64,000 nucleotides of DNA from Filomicrobium sp. (lineage in GTDB: Bacteria > Pseudomonadota > Alphaproteobacteria > Rhizobiales > Hyphomicrobiaceae), in contig CP051234.1 of NCBI GenBank assembly GCA_017792465.1, positions 3,938,501 through 4,002,500 on the forward strand. Reading direction: 5' to 3'. Each line of letters starts with the position of its first letter. Position 1 is the first letter of the stretch. The position numbers and the translations under genes are program-made. Shown piece after piece: positions 38,935 to 47,540 of the stretch. The notes under the pieces are model-generated. The model did no database searches and was not told the origin of the DNA. It was given only the letters and a program-made list of their open reading frames with translations.

Positions 38935-40671
38935 TCAGCGGTGCTCTTCGACGGCCGCGTCAATCAGCGCCCTATTGAAGACGTTCAGGGCCTTAACGCG
39001 CTCGGCGTGGCCGATAATCTCGGTCGGATCGTTCGATGAGACGACGGCAATACGCGATTCCCCACTGCGGTCGAATTCCCGCATCGCGCGCTCCAACGTG
39101 TCGGTGGGCATGAGCCATGCAGTGTCTTTGTCGGTGAGCTTTTGGGTTTCTGCTTCCGGATCAACCGGCGTCATGAAGGAATCGACCCGTAGGCGGCGCA
39201 GAATTGATCTGTGTGGACCTTCCTGCAGGACCAGGCCGCGGCGGCCCAATTGCCAATAAAACAGCGAATGCCCGAGAAAGGCCTGCGTCATGCCGACCGC
39301 AATCGAGACGGTCAAAAGCAGGGCGATCGTCATGGTGTAGCCGCCGGTCAGTTCGAAGACGATCAAGGTCGTCGAGAGCGGTGCGCCAAGGACGCTTGCT
39401 GCGACCGCTCCCATGCCGAGGATGGCATAGAGGCCCTGGCTCGATCCGATTTCTGGGAAAACGGACGTTGCGATGAGACCGAACGCCGATCCCGTCATGG
39501 CGCCAAGATAGAGGGAGGGGGAGAAGATGCCGCCGGCAAACCGGCAGGCGAGCGATATTGAGGTGGCTGCCGTCTTGGCGACGATCAGCATGATGAGGAG
39601 CGCGAGGGGAAGTTCGCGCTGCAGGGCTTCGTTGGTGGCATCATAGCCGACGCCCAGAATTTGCGGAAAGAACAAGCCAATCGAGCCGACAATCAGGCCT
39701 CCCAGGCCCGTTCTCACCCAAAGCGGCATCTCAAATTGCCAGCTGAAGCGGTCCGTCCACATCAGCGCAATCTCAAAGATGATAGCGACAAGAGCGCAGG
39801 TCAGGCCCAATAGAGCGAAGGCGGGAAATTCCCAATACGAGGTGATCGCATATTCCGGGATGAGGAATGCCGGCGTATTGCCCAGATGCACGCGGGCAAT
39901 AACGGCCGCGGTGACGCTGGCGATGACGGTCGGAACGAGGGCGCGGAATGCATAATGGGTGAGGATAACTTCGTGGGCGAAAAGAACTCCAGCGATGGGG
40001 GCGTTGAATGACGAGGAGACTGCAGCTGCAACTCCGCATGCCAGCAAGGTCCGTCGCGATCCGGGCGAAAGCTTGAAGCGGTCTTCAAGCGCGGAGGCGA
40101 TAGTGGCCCCCAAATGGACGACAGGTCCTTCACGTCCGACACTGGCGCCCGATCCGATTGAGAGAGCCGATAAGAAGGCGCTGAAGGCGCCGGTTCTCAA
40201 GTCGATGTGCGAATTGTGGACGGCTCGGGCTTCGATGACATCGGCGACGCCCATGGCGCGGCGACCGGGCATGTACCGCTGTAGCAGGAGTCCCACCAGA
40301 ATGCCGCCGATCGTGGGTGCAAGGAGGACGTGCCAGAAGGGAACTGAGCTTGCGGCGGTGGCGACGAATTCGGATGTCGTTCCAAGCCAGGGCAGCTGGA
40401 AAATTCCGATCAGCAGCCGGAAGCCAATCGAGGCATAGGCCACCAAGAAGCTGATGGCGAAGGCGAGCGCCCATATCAGCAGCTGGCGGTCGGCGTAAAA
40501 TGCGCGGATATTGACGCCGAGCCGTGAATCGAAGGCTTGCACCCACTTGTCTCGTTCCGCAGTCCACCATTTGCGCCAGCGCGGTTGTTCGGCGGGTTTG
40601 GGCTCAGCTTGCTTGGAGCCTCGCTGATTTGGCCGCTCTTCTGGTGATTTGCGCTGAGTTTCCTGCTGCAT
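38935..40671 (-). CDS. ClC-family chloride channel/transporter
   Basis: This ClC protein moves chloride or related anions. The anion-pathway motifs are GSGASVGREGP (motif GxGREGP with the gating Glu) and GGIFSPSLYLGA (GxFxP); about 12 hydrophobic helices lie between residues 50 and 460. A C-terminal region (VDSFMTPVD... to GESRIAVVSS) looks like a CBS-type regulatory module. ATG 40671 is used (578 residues); the frame extends to a TTG at 40728. The N-terminal ~45 residues are highly charged. Confidence 0.9.
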   Translation of the reverse strand: MQQETQRKSPEERPNQRGSKQAEPKPAEQPRWRKWWTAERDKWVQAFDSRLGVNIRAFYADRQLLIWALAFAISFLVAYASIGFRLLIGIFQLPWLGTTSEFVATAASSVPFWHVLLAPTIGGILVGLLLQRYMPGRRAMGVADVIEARAVHNSHIDLRTGAFSAFLSALSIGSGASVGREGPVVHLGATIASALEDRFKLSPGSRRTLLACGVAAAVSSSFNAPIAGVLFAHEVILTHYAFRALVPTVIASVTAAVIARVHLGNTPAFLIPEYAITSYWEFPAFALLGLTCALVAIIFEIALMWTDRFSWQFEMPLWVRTGLGGLIVGSIGLFFPQILGVGYDATNEALQRELPLALLIMLIVAKTAATSISLACRFAGGIFSPSLYLGAMTGSAFGLIATSVFPEIGSSQGLYAILGMGAVAASVLGAPLSTTLIVFELTGGYTMTIALLLTVSIAVGMTQAFLGHSLFYWQLGRRGLVLQEGPHRSILRRLRVDSFMTPVDPEAETQKLTDKDTAWLMPTDTLERAMREFDRSGESRIAVVSSNDPTEIIGHAERVKALNVFNRALIDAAVEEHR

Positions 40672-40988
40672 TTGTTTTGGGGAAGTGTCCGATCGGTTGT
40701 GGATGGCGCGGAAGGTGCCGCCTACCAAGACAATGCCTGAGAGCAGCCCTGGCTTTGCCCTATTTGGCGGATTTTCGAATGTTACGCCAGTTCATGCCTT
40801 GCAGCGCAACAAAAAGGCGGTCCCAATCCTGACCGTCTTGTGCGATATAGTAAATTACGGAGGGAGTTGGCGTTCGACGTCCGGGGCATGGATTCGAACT
40901 GCATCGGGCTGCCCTGGCTCTAAGAGTATCTTTCGAAAACGCGTTGCTCCTTCATGGACTGACGTTGCCGCGAAATAGACTGGAGGCG
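40672..40988. other. Divergent intergenic region (clC / asmA-like)
   Basis: These 317 nt separate divergent genes and contain no gene I can support. TATAGT at 40846-40851 could be a -10 box for the plus-strand AsmA-like gene, but no good -35 lies at the right distance. Confidence 0.35.
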
Positions 40989-43900
40989 GTGTTGAACACG
41001 TTTCTTATGTGGCTTGGTGGTCTTCTGATCGCTGTCTTCGCATTGCTTTTTGCCGGACCGCATTTCGTTGACTGGAACAGCTACAGAGGTGTGTTCGAAG
41101 AAGAAGCAACGCGCGCGCTCGGGCGCCGAGTGCGTGTTGGCGGCAATGTCAACGTCAGGCTGCTGCCGGCTCCTTACGTCCTTTTCGAAGATTTGAGAAT
41201 TTCCGATACCACCGGCATTGCCGGGGCGCCGCTTTTCAAGACCAAAAGCTTCAAGATGTGGCTCTCGGTTCCTCCGCTGCTCAAGGGCGTGATGGAAGCC
41301 AACAAGGTCGAGCTTGAAAAGCCCGTCATTTCACTGGCGGCCGATCAGGAAGGGCGCGGCAACTGGCGGACGCTTCTTGATGTGCACGAGCTGCCGTTCG
41401 TTCCTGCCGGTGTGAAGTTTGATTCGGTGGCGATCGAAGATGGCGTTCTGTCTTACAGCATCGAAGGCAGCGGGGAGCTGACGCGCATTGAAAAGATTTC
41501 AGGCGAACTGTCCGCTCAGGCGCTGGCCGGGCCCTACGCTTATCGCGGCACAGCGTCATTCGACGGCTCTGAGACCGGGCTTCGCGTCGCGACGACGGAA
41601 GCCGACAGGAACGGTAACTTCCGGCTGACCGCCCTCCTCAACGAAGGGCGCGGCGGAAATAGCCACAAATTCGACGGCCAGGTTGTCGGGCTGTGGGACA
41701 AACCCCGAATTGAGGGCGACCTGACCTCCAAGCTTAATGTCGTCGGAGAAGGTGAGGGCGGAAAGCTCATCGCCGATGTGCGCGGCAAGGCTTTGGCCGA
41801 TGGACAGTCACTCAAGGTCGAAGATCTAACCATTTCGTTCGACGAATTTGCACAGCCGCAGGTCGTGTCCGGCGCCATGGAGGCCCAGTGGACCGGGCGG
41901 CAGGACGTCAGCCTGGTTTTGAATTCGCGCTGGCTCGACATCGACATACTGACGGCCGGTGCGCGAGGCGATGCTGGAGGATCGGCAGGCTCTGAAACTT
42001 CTTCTGAAAAGGTGCCGGCGGCTGTTCCTTTGACAACGGCGCGTAAGCTAATCGCGGCGCTATTGAATGTCTTCCCTGGAAAAACCGACGTTAAGGCCCG
42101 GCTCGATGTCGATCAGATCAAGCTTGGCAACGAAACGGTGGCCGGTCTGATCGTCTCGATGGAGCGCACGGCGGGTACGCTCAACTTGCGGACGCTGCGG
42201 GCCGTCCTGCCAGGAGCGGCCCGGCTTGATTTTTCCGGGACTGTCGACGTCGTTGCCGGGCAACCGGTCTTCGATGGTGATTTGTTTCTGGGCGGGGTGA
42301 GTGCGGCCAAGGTTATCCGCTGGGCGATGGGGCCATCTGTCGCCGATGCCAAATTTAGCGACGGACCTTTTACGGTTTCCGGGCGGATGCAGCTTGGCAG
42401 CGACAAGGTGCTGCTGGATTCAGCCTCGGCGGAATTTTCCGGCGTGCCGATCAGCGGACGATTGGATTGGTCGGATGGTGACAAGCCCTACGTCGATCTT
42501 GATCTTGAGGGGTACGAAGTCGATACGCGCTGGTTCGGTCTTGGGTCGCTGCCACAGCCAAGCCTGACAGAGATCTTTTCGGGGCATGAGGCAGCTAAGT
42601 CTGGGAAATCCGAAGCGAGTGCTGCGGAGCCTGCCGAAGAAGGCGCGGGGGACACGGCCGACGACAGCGTTTCGCTTGCTGATCTTTTTGGACGTCCGGA
42701 GCTTGACGGTCGCGAGATCAAGCTTGTTCTCAAGGCCGGGCGGCTGACCGACGGCATCAATACGCTGCATGACGTCGACGCCAAAGCGCTCGTCAAGGGC
42801 CGGAAGATCGATATCGATCGCATGAAGCTGACGACGACGGAAGGTCTGCAGTTTGAAACGAGCGGGACGATTGACGGACTTGGCTCCGCGCCGGTCGGGC
42901 AGCTTAGCTATCTTGTTTCGGCGAACGATAAGTCCGCGGCCGGTAAACTTGCTGATCTTTGGTCGGGCGACGAGCCGGATGTTCTGCTGCGTGATCGTTT
43001 TGGTGCTGTTGCACCGGTTCGATTGGCTGGCGACATCAAGCTTGGCAAGCGGTTGGGTGGCGCATCCGATTTCACTTTCGATGGGACGGCGGCCGGAGGC
43101 CATATCGCCGGTCATCTTCGGTTGGACGGTGGTGTTGGCAATTGGAGCGGGGCTCCTGTCGATCTTGTCGTGCGTTCGAATGTTGCGGATATGGCAGGCG
43201 TCATCGCCTCCGTCGTTGCCGGGCAGGCGGTGCCTGACGCCGGAGCCGGCAGTATCGGCCGCAATGAAGGGCAGCTGCTCATCAAATCGGTGGGTGTGCC
43301 CTCGTCACAGTCCGGCTTGCTGACGTTCGTTTCCGTTGATGATGGCAACCTTTCGATTGTGTTCGATGGTTCGGCTGGATTGTCGGACGATGAGTTCACG
43401 TCGCTCAATGGCGAGTTGGCGTTGCGGACGGGTGATGTTCGTTCGCTGCTTACGAGTGTCGGTCTGGCGCTGCCACAAGGTGCGGGCGACCTATCTTATG
43501 ACGGGCAAGCGGATATCGCCTGGAGCGGCAGTAAGCTCGTCTTCGTTCCACGCGATGTTGCCTTTGCAGGCGCCAAGGTCGGCGGCCGCTTGATCGTCAA
43601 GACTGACGAGGATGGCGCGAAGTCTGTCGACGGGAAACTTGTGACGGACGTGGCCAGTCTGCCGCGAATTCTCGGACTGGCGACGCCGGGCAGCCAAGGG
43701 AGGATTGAGGAAAGGCAGGTTGCCCGCGCTGAAGGTCTGGCCGATCAGGCGCGTGCGATTGTCGATGGGGGTGAAGGCGCCGCGCCCGGCCCGCTATTTT
43801 CCAATGCGCCTTTTGATTTCAACGTTATCGAGGGGTTGAGCGGCGCAATCGAATTGCGATCCGCGCGGCTCGTTCTGGCTGATGGACTGGCCGTCAGCAA

Positions 43901-45044
43901 CGCGCGATCGCATGTGAAGCTTGGCCCTCAACAGATCTCTTTTGAACTGGATGAGGCGGACGCGCTGGGCGGAAAGTTGTCTGGGAATTTGAACGTTGCC
44001 AAGGCGGCAGCGGGGGCAAATTCCAAAGGGCAGTTGGCGTTGCGGGGGGCTAACCTCAAGGACATTGCACTCGCCACCAAAGGTCCAGATGGTGAGGCAC
44101 GTCTGGGCCGTGGCCAGGTCGATATCACGCTCAATTTCCAGGGCCGCGCATTGACTCCAAGCGGCGCTGTTTCGGTTGCCAATGGCGAAGGCGCGATCGA
44201 GCTTGATGGTGTGACGCTCGTCGGGCTCATTCCGACCGGTGTGCGGGAAACGGCAGAAGCGGCGCTGACCGGAAGCGGACTTCCGAGCGAAGAAATTCAG
44301 GGTCTGCTCAGCGATGCGTGGCGTACTGGATCGATGCAGCTTTCCAACCAGACGGTCGGGCTCAGTCTGGTGGATGGGGTGATCCACGTTGCTGCGATCG
44401 ATGCTGGAAGCGAGAACAACAGAATTGTTGTGACGTCTTCGCTCAATGCCAAGACGTTGTCCGTCGACAGCGAATGGCGCGTTGTGGCCGACGATCCCAA
44501 CGCGGGGCGGCCATGGCCAAGCGTTGTTGTCAGTCGGCGTGGGCCTTTGACGCAACTGGCCGGTCTGCCGCCGCAATTCGTCGCCGATGCTCTGCAGCGT
44601 GAGCTTTCCGTCCGCAAGATGGAGCGCAACGTCGACGAATTGGAGCGGTTGCGTCGTCTGGACGAAGAGGCCGCCGCCCGGCAACGTGAGCGGGAACGAC
44701 AGTTGGAACTTGAAAGTCAGCGTCTTGAGGCTCAGCGGGCTGCTGCTGCGGCGGCCGCTGCAGCCAGAGCCGCCGGAGATGACATTACTGCTCCTGCGCC
44801 GGTTCCGGCTAATCCAGGCCTCGGCAGCGATGGTGCGTTTCCCCCGCAAGTTCCTGTCGGCGACCCTGGTGCGCAAGGCCAGTTCCCGCCCGGGCCGCAA
44901 GGTGCGAATTCAGCGCCTCCTGGTAATACCGATGGAACCGCTGCGGGGCTCAACACGCCGCCGGAAACGAAAAAGCGGCGCTACAGGCCACGCCCAAAGC
45001 CCAAGCCCAAATCCTTGACCAATCAGATTTTCGGCATCGAGTGA
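40989..45044 (+). CDS. AsmA-family protein, very large
   Basis: AsmA-like proteins span from the inner membrane through the periplasm and are linked to lipid transport and outer-membrane homeostasis. The N-terminus has a membrane anchor (FLMWLGGLLIAVFALLFAGPHF) followed by VDWNSYRGVFEEEATRALGRRVRVGGNVNVRLLPAPYV, the AsmA opening. Long beta-rich repeats follow to residue ~1200, where the AsmA C-terminal domain (FQGRALTPSGAVSVANGEG) is seen. A charged coiled coil (RRLDEEAAARQRERERQ) and a Pro/Gly/Lys-rich tail end the 1351 residues. GGAGG at 40982-40986 favours GTG 40989 or TTG 40992 over ATG 41007. Confidence 0.88.
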   Translation: MLNTFLMWLGGLLIAVFALLFAGPHFVDWNSYRGVFEEEATRALGRRVRVGGNVNVRLLPAPYVLFEDLRISDTTGIAGAPLFKTKSFKMWLSVPPLLKGVMEANKVELEKPVISLAADQEGRGNWRTLLDVHELPFVPAGVKFDSVAIEDGVLSYSIEGSGELTRIEKISGELSAQALAGPYAYRGTASFDGSETGLRVATTEADRNGNFRLTALLNEGRGGNSHKFDGQVVGLWDKPRIEGDLTSKLNVVGEGEGGKLIADVRGKALADGQSLKVEDLTISFDEFAQPQVVSGAMEAQWTGRQDVSLVLNSRWLDIDILTAGARGDAGGSAGSETSSEKVPAAVPLTTARKLIAALLNVFPGKTDVKARLDVDQIKLGNETVAGLIVSMERTAGTLNLRTLRAVLPGAARLDFSGTVDVVAGQPVFDGDLFLGGVSAAKVIRWAMGPSVADAKFSDGPFTVSGRMQLGSDKVLLDSASAEFSGVPISGRLDWSDGDKPYVDLDLEGYEVDTRWFGLGSLPQPSLTEIFSGHEAAKSGKSEASAAEPAEEGAGDTADDSVSLADLFGRPELDGREIKLVLKAGRLTDGINTLHDVDAKALVKGRKIDIDRMKLTTTEGLQFETSGTIDGLGSAPVGQLSYLVSANDKSAAGKLADLWSGDEPDVLLRDRFGAVAPVRLAGDIKLGKRLGGASDFTFDGTAAGGHIAGHLRLDGGVGNWSGAPVDLVVRSNVADMAGVIASVVAGQAVPDAGAGSIGRNEGQLLIKSVGVPSSQSGLLTFVSVDDGNLSIVFDGSAGLSDDEFTSLNGELALRTGDVRSLLTSVGLALPQGAGDLSYDGQADIAWSGSKLVFVPRDVAFAGAKVGGRLIVKTDEDGAKSVDGKLVTDVASLPRILGLATPGSQGRIEERQVARAEGLADQARAIVDGGEGAAPGPLFSNAPFDFNVIEGLSGAIELRSARLVLADGLAVSNARSHVKLGPQQISFELDEADALGGKLSGNLNVAKAAAGANSKGQLALRGANLKDIALATKGPDGEARLGRGQVDITLNFQGRALTPSGAVSVANGEGAIELDGVTLVGLIPTGVRETAEAALTGSGLPSEEIQGLLSDAWRTGSMQLSNQTVGLSLVDGVIHVAAIDAGSENNRIVVTSSLNAKTLSVDSEWRVVADDPNAGRPWPSVVVSRRGPLTQLAGLPPQFVADALQRELSVRKMERNVDELERLRRLDEEAAARQRERERQLELESQRLEAQRAAAAAAAAARAAGDDITAPAPVPANPGLGSDGAFPPQVPVGDPGAQGQFPPGPQGANSAPPGNTDGTAAGLNTPPETKKRRYRPRPKPKPKSLTNQIFGIE

Positions 45045-45071
45045 CGGCGATGCGGGGATGTCTTGCCCAGC

Positions 45072-45308
45072 TTAATCTTGCTGATCGCGTGCGCGTTGGC
45101 GGTAGTAGTCCAGGATGTATAATCTGATTGCGCCGGAAAGCCCGGAGGCGGTGGCATTGCGGGCGATATCGATTGTCTCTACGAACTGAGCCAGCGGTAG
45201 CTTCTTTTCGACGGCGATTTCCTTCAGCGCATCCCAGAAGGGTTCTTCCAACGACAGCGACGTGCGATGTCCGCGGATCTGAAAGGATCGCTTGACCGGT
45301 CGGCTCAT
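45072..45308 (-). CDS. Ribbon-helix-helix (RHH_4) DNA-binding protein
   Basis: The 78-residue protein matches the RHH_4 family: RSFQIRGHRTSLSLEEPFWDAL, then the ELxxxxxLxxxQFVETID helix region and LSGAIRLYILDYYR. Members are small ribbon-helix-helix regulators common in alphaproteobacteria. Its ATG overlaps the stop of the DUF4169 gene (ATGA), so the two are translated together. Targets are unknown. Confidence 0.85.
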   Translation of the reverse strand: MSRPVKRSFQIRGHRTSLSLEEPFWDALKEIAVEKKLPLAQFVETIDIARNATASGLSGAIRLYILDYYRQRARDQQD

Positions 45309-45511
45309 GCGGGCTGATCGTCCGGTGGCTTAGAGCCTTCGATCTTTTGTTGATCGAGACGGTCTTTGAACAGCTTCTTGGTTTTTTCTTCGCCATCGCG
45401 TTGGCTCTTCGTGCGCCCGAAACTTGCGCGGTTTTCAGCGGCGCGCTGTTCCTTGTCGGCGCGGGCTTTGGCTTTGCGTGCCTGGCGAAGATTGATGATT
45501 TCTGCAGCCAT
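45305..45511 (-). CDS. DUF4169 small basic protein
   Basis: The 68-residue, highly charged protein starts MAAEIINLRQARKAKARADK and contains ENRASFGRTK, both typical of DUF4169. It has no hydrophobic segment and is probably helical. Function unknown. It forms a two-gene unit with the downstream RHH gene through a 4-nt ATGA overlap. Confidence 0.8.
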   Translation of the reverse strand: MAAEIINLRQARKAKARADKEQRAAENRASFGRTKSQRDGEEKTKKLFKDRLDQQKIEGSKPPDDQPA

Positions 45512-45635
45512 TTTGCTTTCGGTCTTACTTGGTTTCTGTTTGAAGCTCTTGTCCTGATGCTGTTGACCCGGAGCTTACGCCGTTCAGCCATTTTACGAAC
45601 GGCCGGGGCTTGCAGTCTAAGCCAAAAATCTGCGC

Positions 45636-46616
45636 TCAGAACCAACCTTTATGCTTGAAATAGATAAAGGGGACGATGGCAGAAATCACCATCGCGAGAA
45701 GTGCGATGGGATAGGACCAACTGTAGTCCAGTTCCGGCATGTGCTTGAAGTTCATACCATAAACGCTGGCAATTAGCGTTGGCGGCATGAGCATGACGGC
45801 GGCAACCGAAAACAATTTGATGATCTGGTTTTGCTCGATGCCGATGAGACCGACGGTGGCGTCCATGAGGAAGGACAGCCGTGAAGAGATATGATCCACG
45901 TAGGTGCTCAACGACTGTACGTCCTGCTGCGCCGTTTTGATGTGCTGGTAGTTTATTTTGTCGGTTTTCACTTCCCGGGCGTAGTTATGGAAATAAGTCA
46001 ACATGCGGCCGATGGAGACCAGACTGTCGCGCACGCGTGATGCGATCACGCCGACATTGCCGATTTCTCTCAACGATACAGCGTGGCGCTTTTCGCGGGT
46101 GTAGTCGTGGCGCTTCATGTCGAAGCAGCCCTTGCTGAGGATTTCAATCCGGTGCTGCAGTTTCTCGATCAGGTCGGCTTCTCGTTCGATGATCGCGTCG
46201 ACGAGCCCGACGGTGACGGCGATAGGGTCGCTGCAGCCGACATCTCCTGACTGCGCTCGATTGGCGTAGATCTGGAACGCCTGGGGCACGGCGAAGCGCA
46301 CGGTGATCAGTACATCTTGAAGTAGAGCAAAAGTGATCTCGCCGGTCTGCGGCTCGGGAGATTCGATGCGGTAGACGACGCTGGTCGTCATGATGTGGGC
46401 CGGGCCCTCCTGGTAGAGGCGGCTGGAGGCTTCGATCTCACGCATCTCATCCGGCGTCGGCAGGGTGATGCCGTATTTGGCTTCGATGGCTTCAATTTCT
46501 TCGCTTTTTGGAGCTACGAGGTCGATCCAGACAGGGCGAAACTGGTCGAGATCTTTGGTCTCGATCACGTCGTTGGGTTCGAGGCGCCCACTTTTGCAGG
46601 TGTAGCAGATGATCAT
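45636..46616 (-). CDS. corA: CorA-type magnesium/divalent cation transporter
   Basis: CorA forms a pentameric Mg2+ channel. The N-terminal ~240 residues are the cytoplasmic domain ending in the long stalk helix. The first membrane helix (IIKLFSVAAVMLMPPTLIASVYGMNF) ends in the GMN selectivity motif within YGMNF, and the second helix (YPIALLAMVISAIVPFIYF) is followed by the basic terminal HKGWF. The 326 residues match CorA. ATG 46616 follows GAAGAAG. It is divergent from the candidate sRNA region. Confidence 0.93.
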   Translation of the reverse strand: MIICYTCKSGRLEPNDVIETKDLDQFRPVWIDLVAPKSEEIEAIEAKYGITLPTPDEMREIEASSRLYQEGPAHIMTTSVVYRIESPEPQTGEITFALLQDVLITVRFAVPQAFQIYANRAQSGDVGCSDPIAVTVGLVDAIIEREADLIEKLQHRIEILSKGCFDMKRHDYTREKRHAVSLREIGNVGVIASRVRDSLVSIGRMLTYFHNYAREVKTDKINYQHIKTAQQDVQSLSTYVDHISSRLSFLMDATVGLIGIEQNQIIKLFSVAAVMLMPPTLIASVYGMNFKHMPELDYSWSYPIALLAMVISAIVPFIYFKHKGWF

Positions 46617-46734
46617 GAGTCTTCTTCAGATGCTGCTTGGAGAGTTCCGGGATTCGATCATTAGACCACTCTTGATGACAGAAGCGAGAAGGCGATGGCT
46701 GAGGCTCATTTGTGTATTAGCCGAAGGTGCACGA

Positions 46735-46763
46735 TTGACGCACCTGAATGCCTGGTATACCAT
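46735..46763 (+). promoter_or_regulatory. Predicted sigma-70-type promoter for the candidate sRNA
   Basis: TTGACG (46735-46740) is 5/6 to the -35 consensus. After a 17-nt spacer comes TACCAT (46758-46763) as -10, within the A/T-rich string TATACCATAT. Start of transcription would fall near 46770. Confidence 0.5.
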
Positions 46764-46770
46764 ATGCCAG
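46752..46770. promoter_or_regulatory. Palindromic operator-like site over the -10 region
   Basis: TGGTATACCA at 46753-46762 is a perfect 10-bp palindrome inside a 19-nt imperfect dyad (CTGGTATAC / ATATGCCAG). It resembles sites bound by GntR-family regulators, and its overlap with the predicted -10 would suit repression. No regulator gene is in the window. Confidence 0.45.
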
Positions 46771-46890
46771 CGTGTCCAAATGATCGCAAGGTTGCTGAGC
46801 CTTGCGAGACCCGTGTCCTCCTCCCTATCCCGGGATCTCCCCGGTTGGCCGACTTGGGCGGTCCATACGTGTATGGGCCGCCATTTTTTT
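46770..46890 (+). ncRNA. Candidate trans-acting small RNA with anti-Shine-Dalgarno loop
   Basis: Three stem-loops are visible. SL1: TCGCAAGG (46784-46791) pairs with CCTTGCGA (46800-46807). SL2: CCCG (46810-46813) pairs with CGGG (46831-46834), and its 17-nt loop exposes CCTCCTCCC (46817-46825), complementary to Shine-Dalgarno sequences. SL3 is the terminator at 46857-46890. A promoter lies just upstream. The architecture resembles alphaproteobacterial sRNAs with CCUCCUCCC loops (alpha-r14/NfeR1 of rhizobia, 'cuckoo' RNAs of Rhodobacter), which pair with many mRNAs. An attenuated leader of the gene at 46933 is the main alternative. Confidence 0.65.
46857..46890 (+). terminator. Strong intrinsic terminator
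   Basis: GGCGGTCCATAC (46857-46868) pairs with GTATGGGCCGCC (46871-46882), with one T/G wobble, and is followed by A and seven T (46884-46890). The T-tract is only on the plus strand, where no upstream plus-strand gene exists. It therefore ends a non-coding transcript or attenuates the next gene. Confidence 0.85.
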
Positions 46891-46932
46891 AAGTAACGAA
46901 CCAGCTTAAACGGGATTTTTGCAGGTGCGGTA

Positions 46933-47343
46933 ATGGCTAAAAAAAGCTCGGGATCATGCAACGTCGTTCCTTTTGCCGCCCGGCGGGGCTCCGCTGACAA
47001 GGGGGGGCCGTTTCTGAGCGACGAGGAAGATCATCGTCTGGGCGAGCTTGCTGCGGGCGAATTGCGGGTCGCACTTGGACGGCAAATCGAGGCCGGCAGT
47101 CTCCGCTGGGCCAGAGAGGGCAAGCTGCTGCCAATCGGGGACACCCCGTCGCCGACTGATTCTTATGTGAATTCCGCGTCTGAGGCGTGCGCGCGCGCGG
47201 CGATGCAGGAAGCAATCCGGGCTTTGTTCTGGGAGTGTGGAGAGCCCATTCCGAAAGCGGATATGCCGGTTCGGCTTGTGCGTCTGCAGGAAGAGTTCAA
47301 CGACAGCCTGCGCCGTGTTTTGAAGGATCTCGGCTACGTCTAG
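46933..47343 (+). CDS. Hypothetical protein, 136 residues
   Basis: I do not recognise the family. The protein is soluble, with a Ser/Gly-rich start (MAKKSSGSCNVVPFAARRGS), a central helical stretch (LGELAAGELRVALGRQIEAG) and a C-terminal part ending VRLQEEFNDSLRRVLKDLGYV. ATG 46933 follows AGGTG. It lies 42 nt after a strong terminator, so it needs either a promoter inside the sRNA region or terminator readthrough. Confidence 0.6.
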   Translation: MAKKSSGSCNVVPFAARRGSADKGGPFLSDEEDHRLGELAAGELRVALGRQIEAGSLRWAREGKLLPIGDTPSPTDSYVNSASEACARAAMQEAIRALFWECGEPIPKADMPVRLVRLQEEFNDSLRRVLKDLGYV

Positions 47344-47540
47344 CCCATCGGTCATCCGGTTCCAATTTTCCTGACTTACCTCAAACTTCCTTGACAGGCT
47401 TGAGCAACCTCGCGTTGACTTCGTCCCAATGACAAAGACGAACGTCCAAGATGGTGGACTTCGGCAAGACCGTCGATCTGCCGCTCGGATACCAAACGAG
47501 ACGAAACGCAACAGAGCATTCGCGCTCCTGGAGGAAGTCC

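Larger units (their letters stand above)
46617..46932. other. Intergenic region corA / hypothetical gene
   Basis: These 316 nt carry no coding sequence. They hold a promoter-like pair, a palindromic operator-like site, a structured candidate small RNA and a strong intrinsic terminator, all on the plus strand and listed separately. The proximal ~110 nt probably contain the corA leader and promoter. Confidence 0.6.

Noticed and set aside
43794-44900. 368-residue minus-strand open frame inside the AsmA-like gene
   Set aside because: It is antisense to a well-supported gene, with no family features and no ribosome-binding site.
47344-47540. Molybdenum-cofactor riboswitch upstream of the molybdopterin oxidoreductase
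   Set aside because: I could not find the paired helices of the Moco aptamer in these 197 nt.
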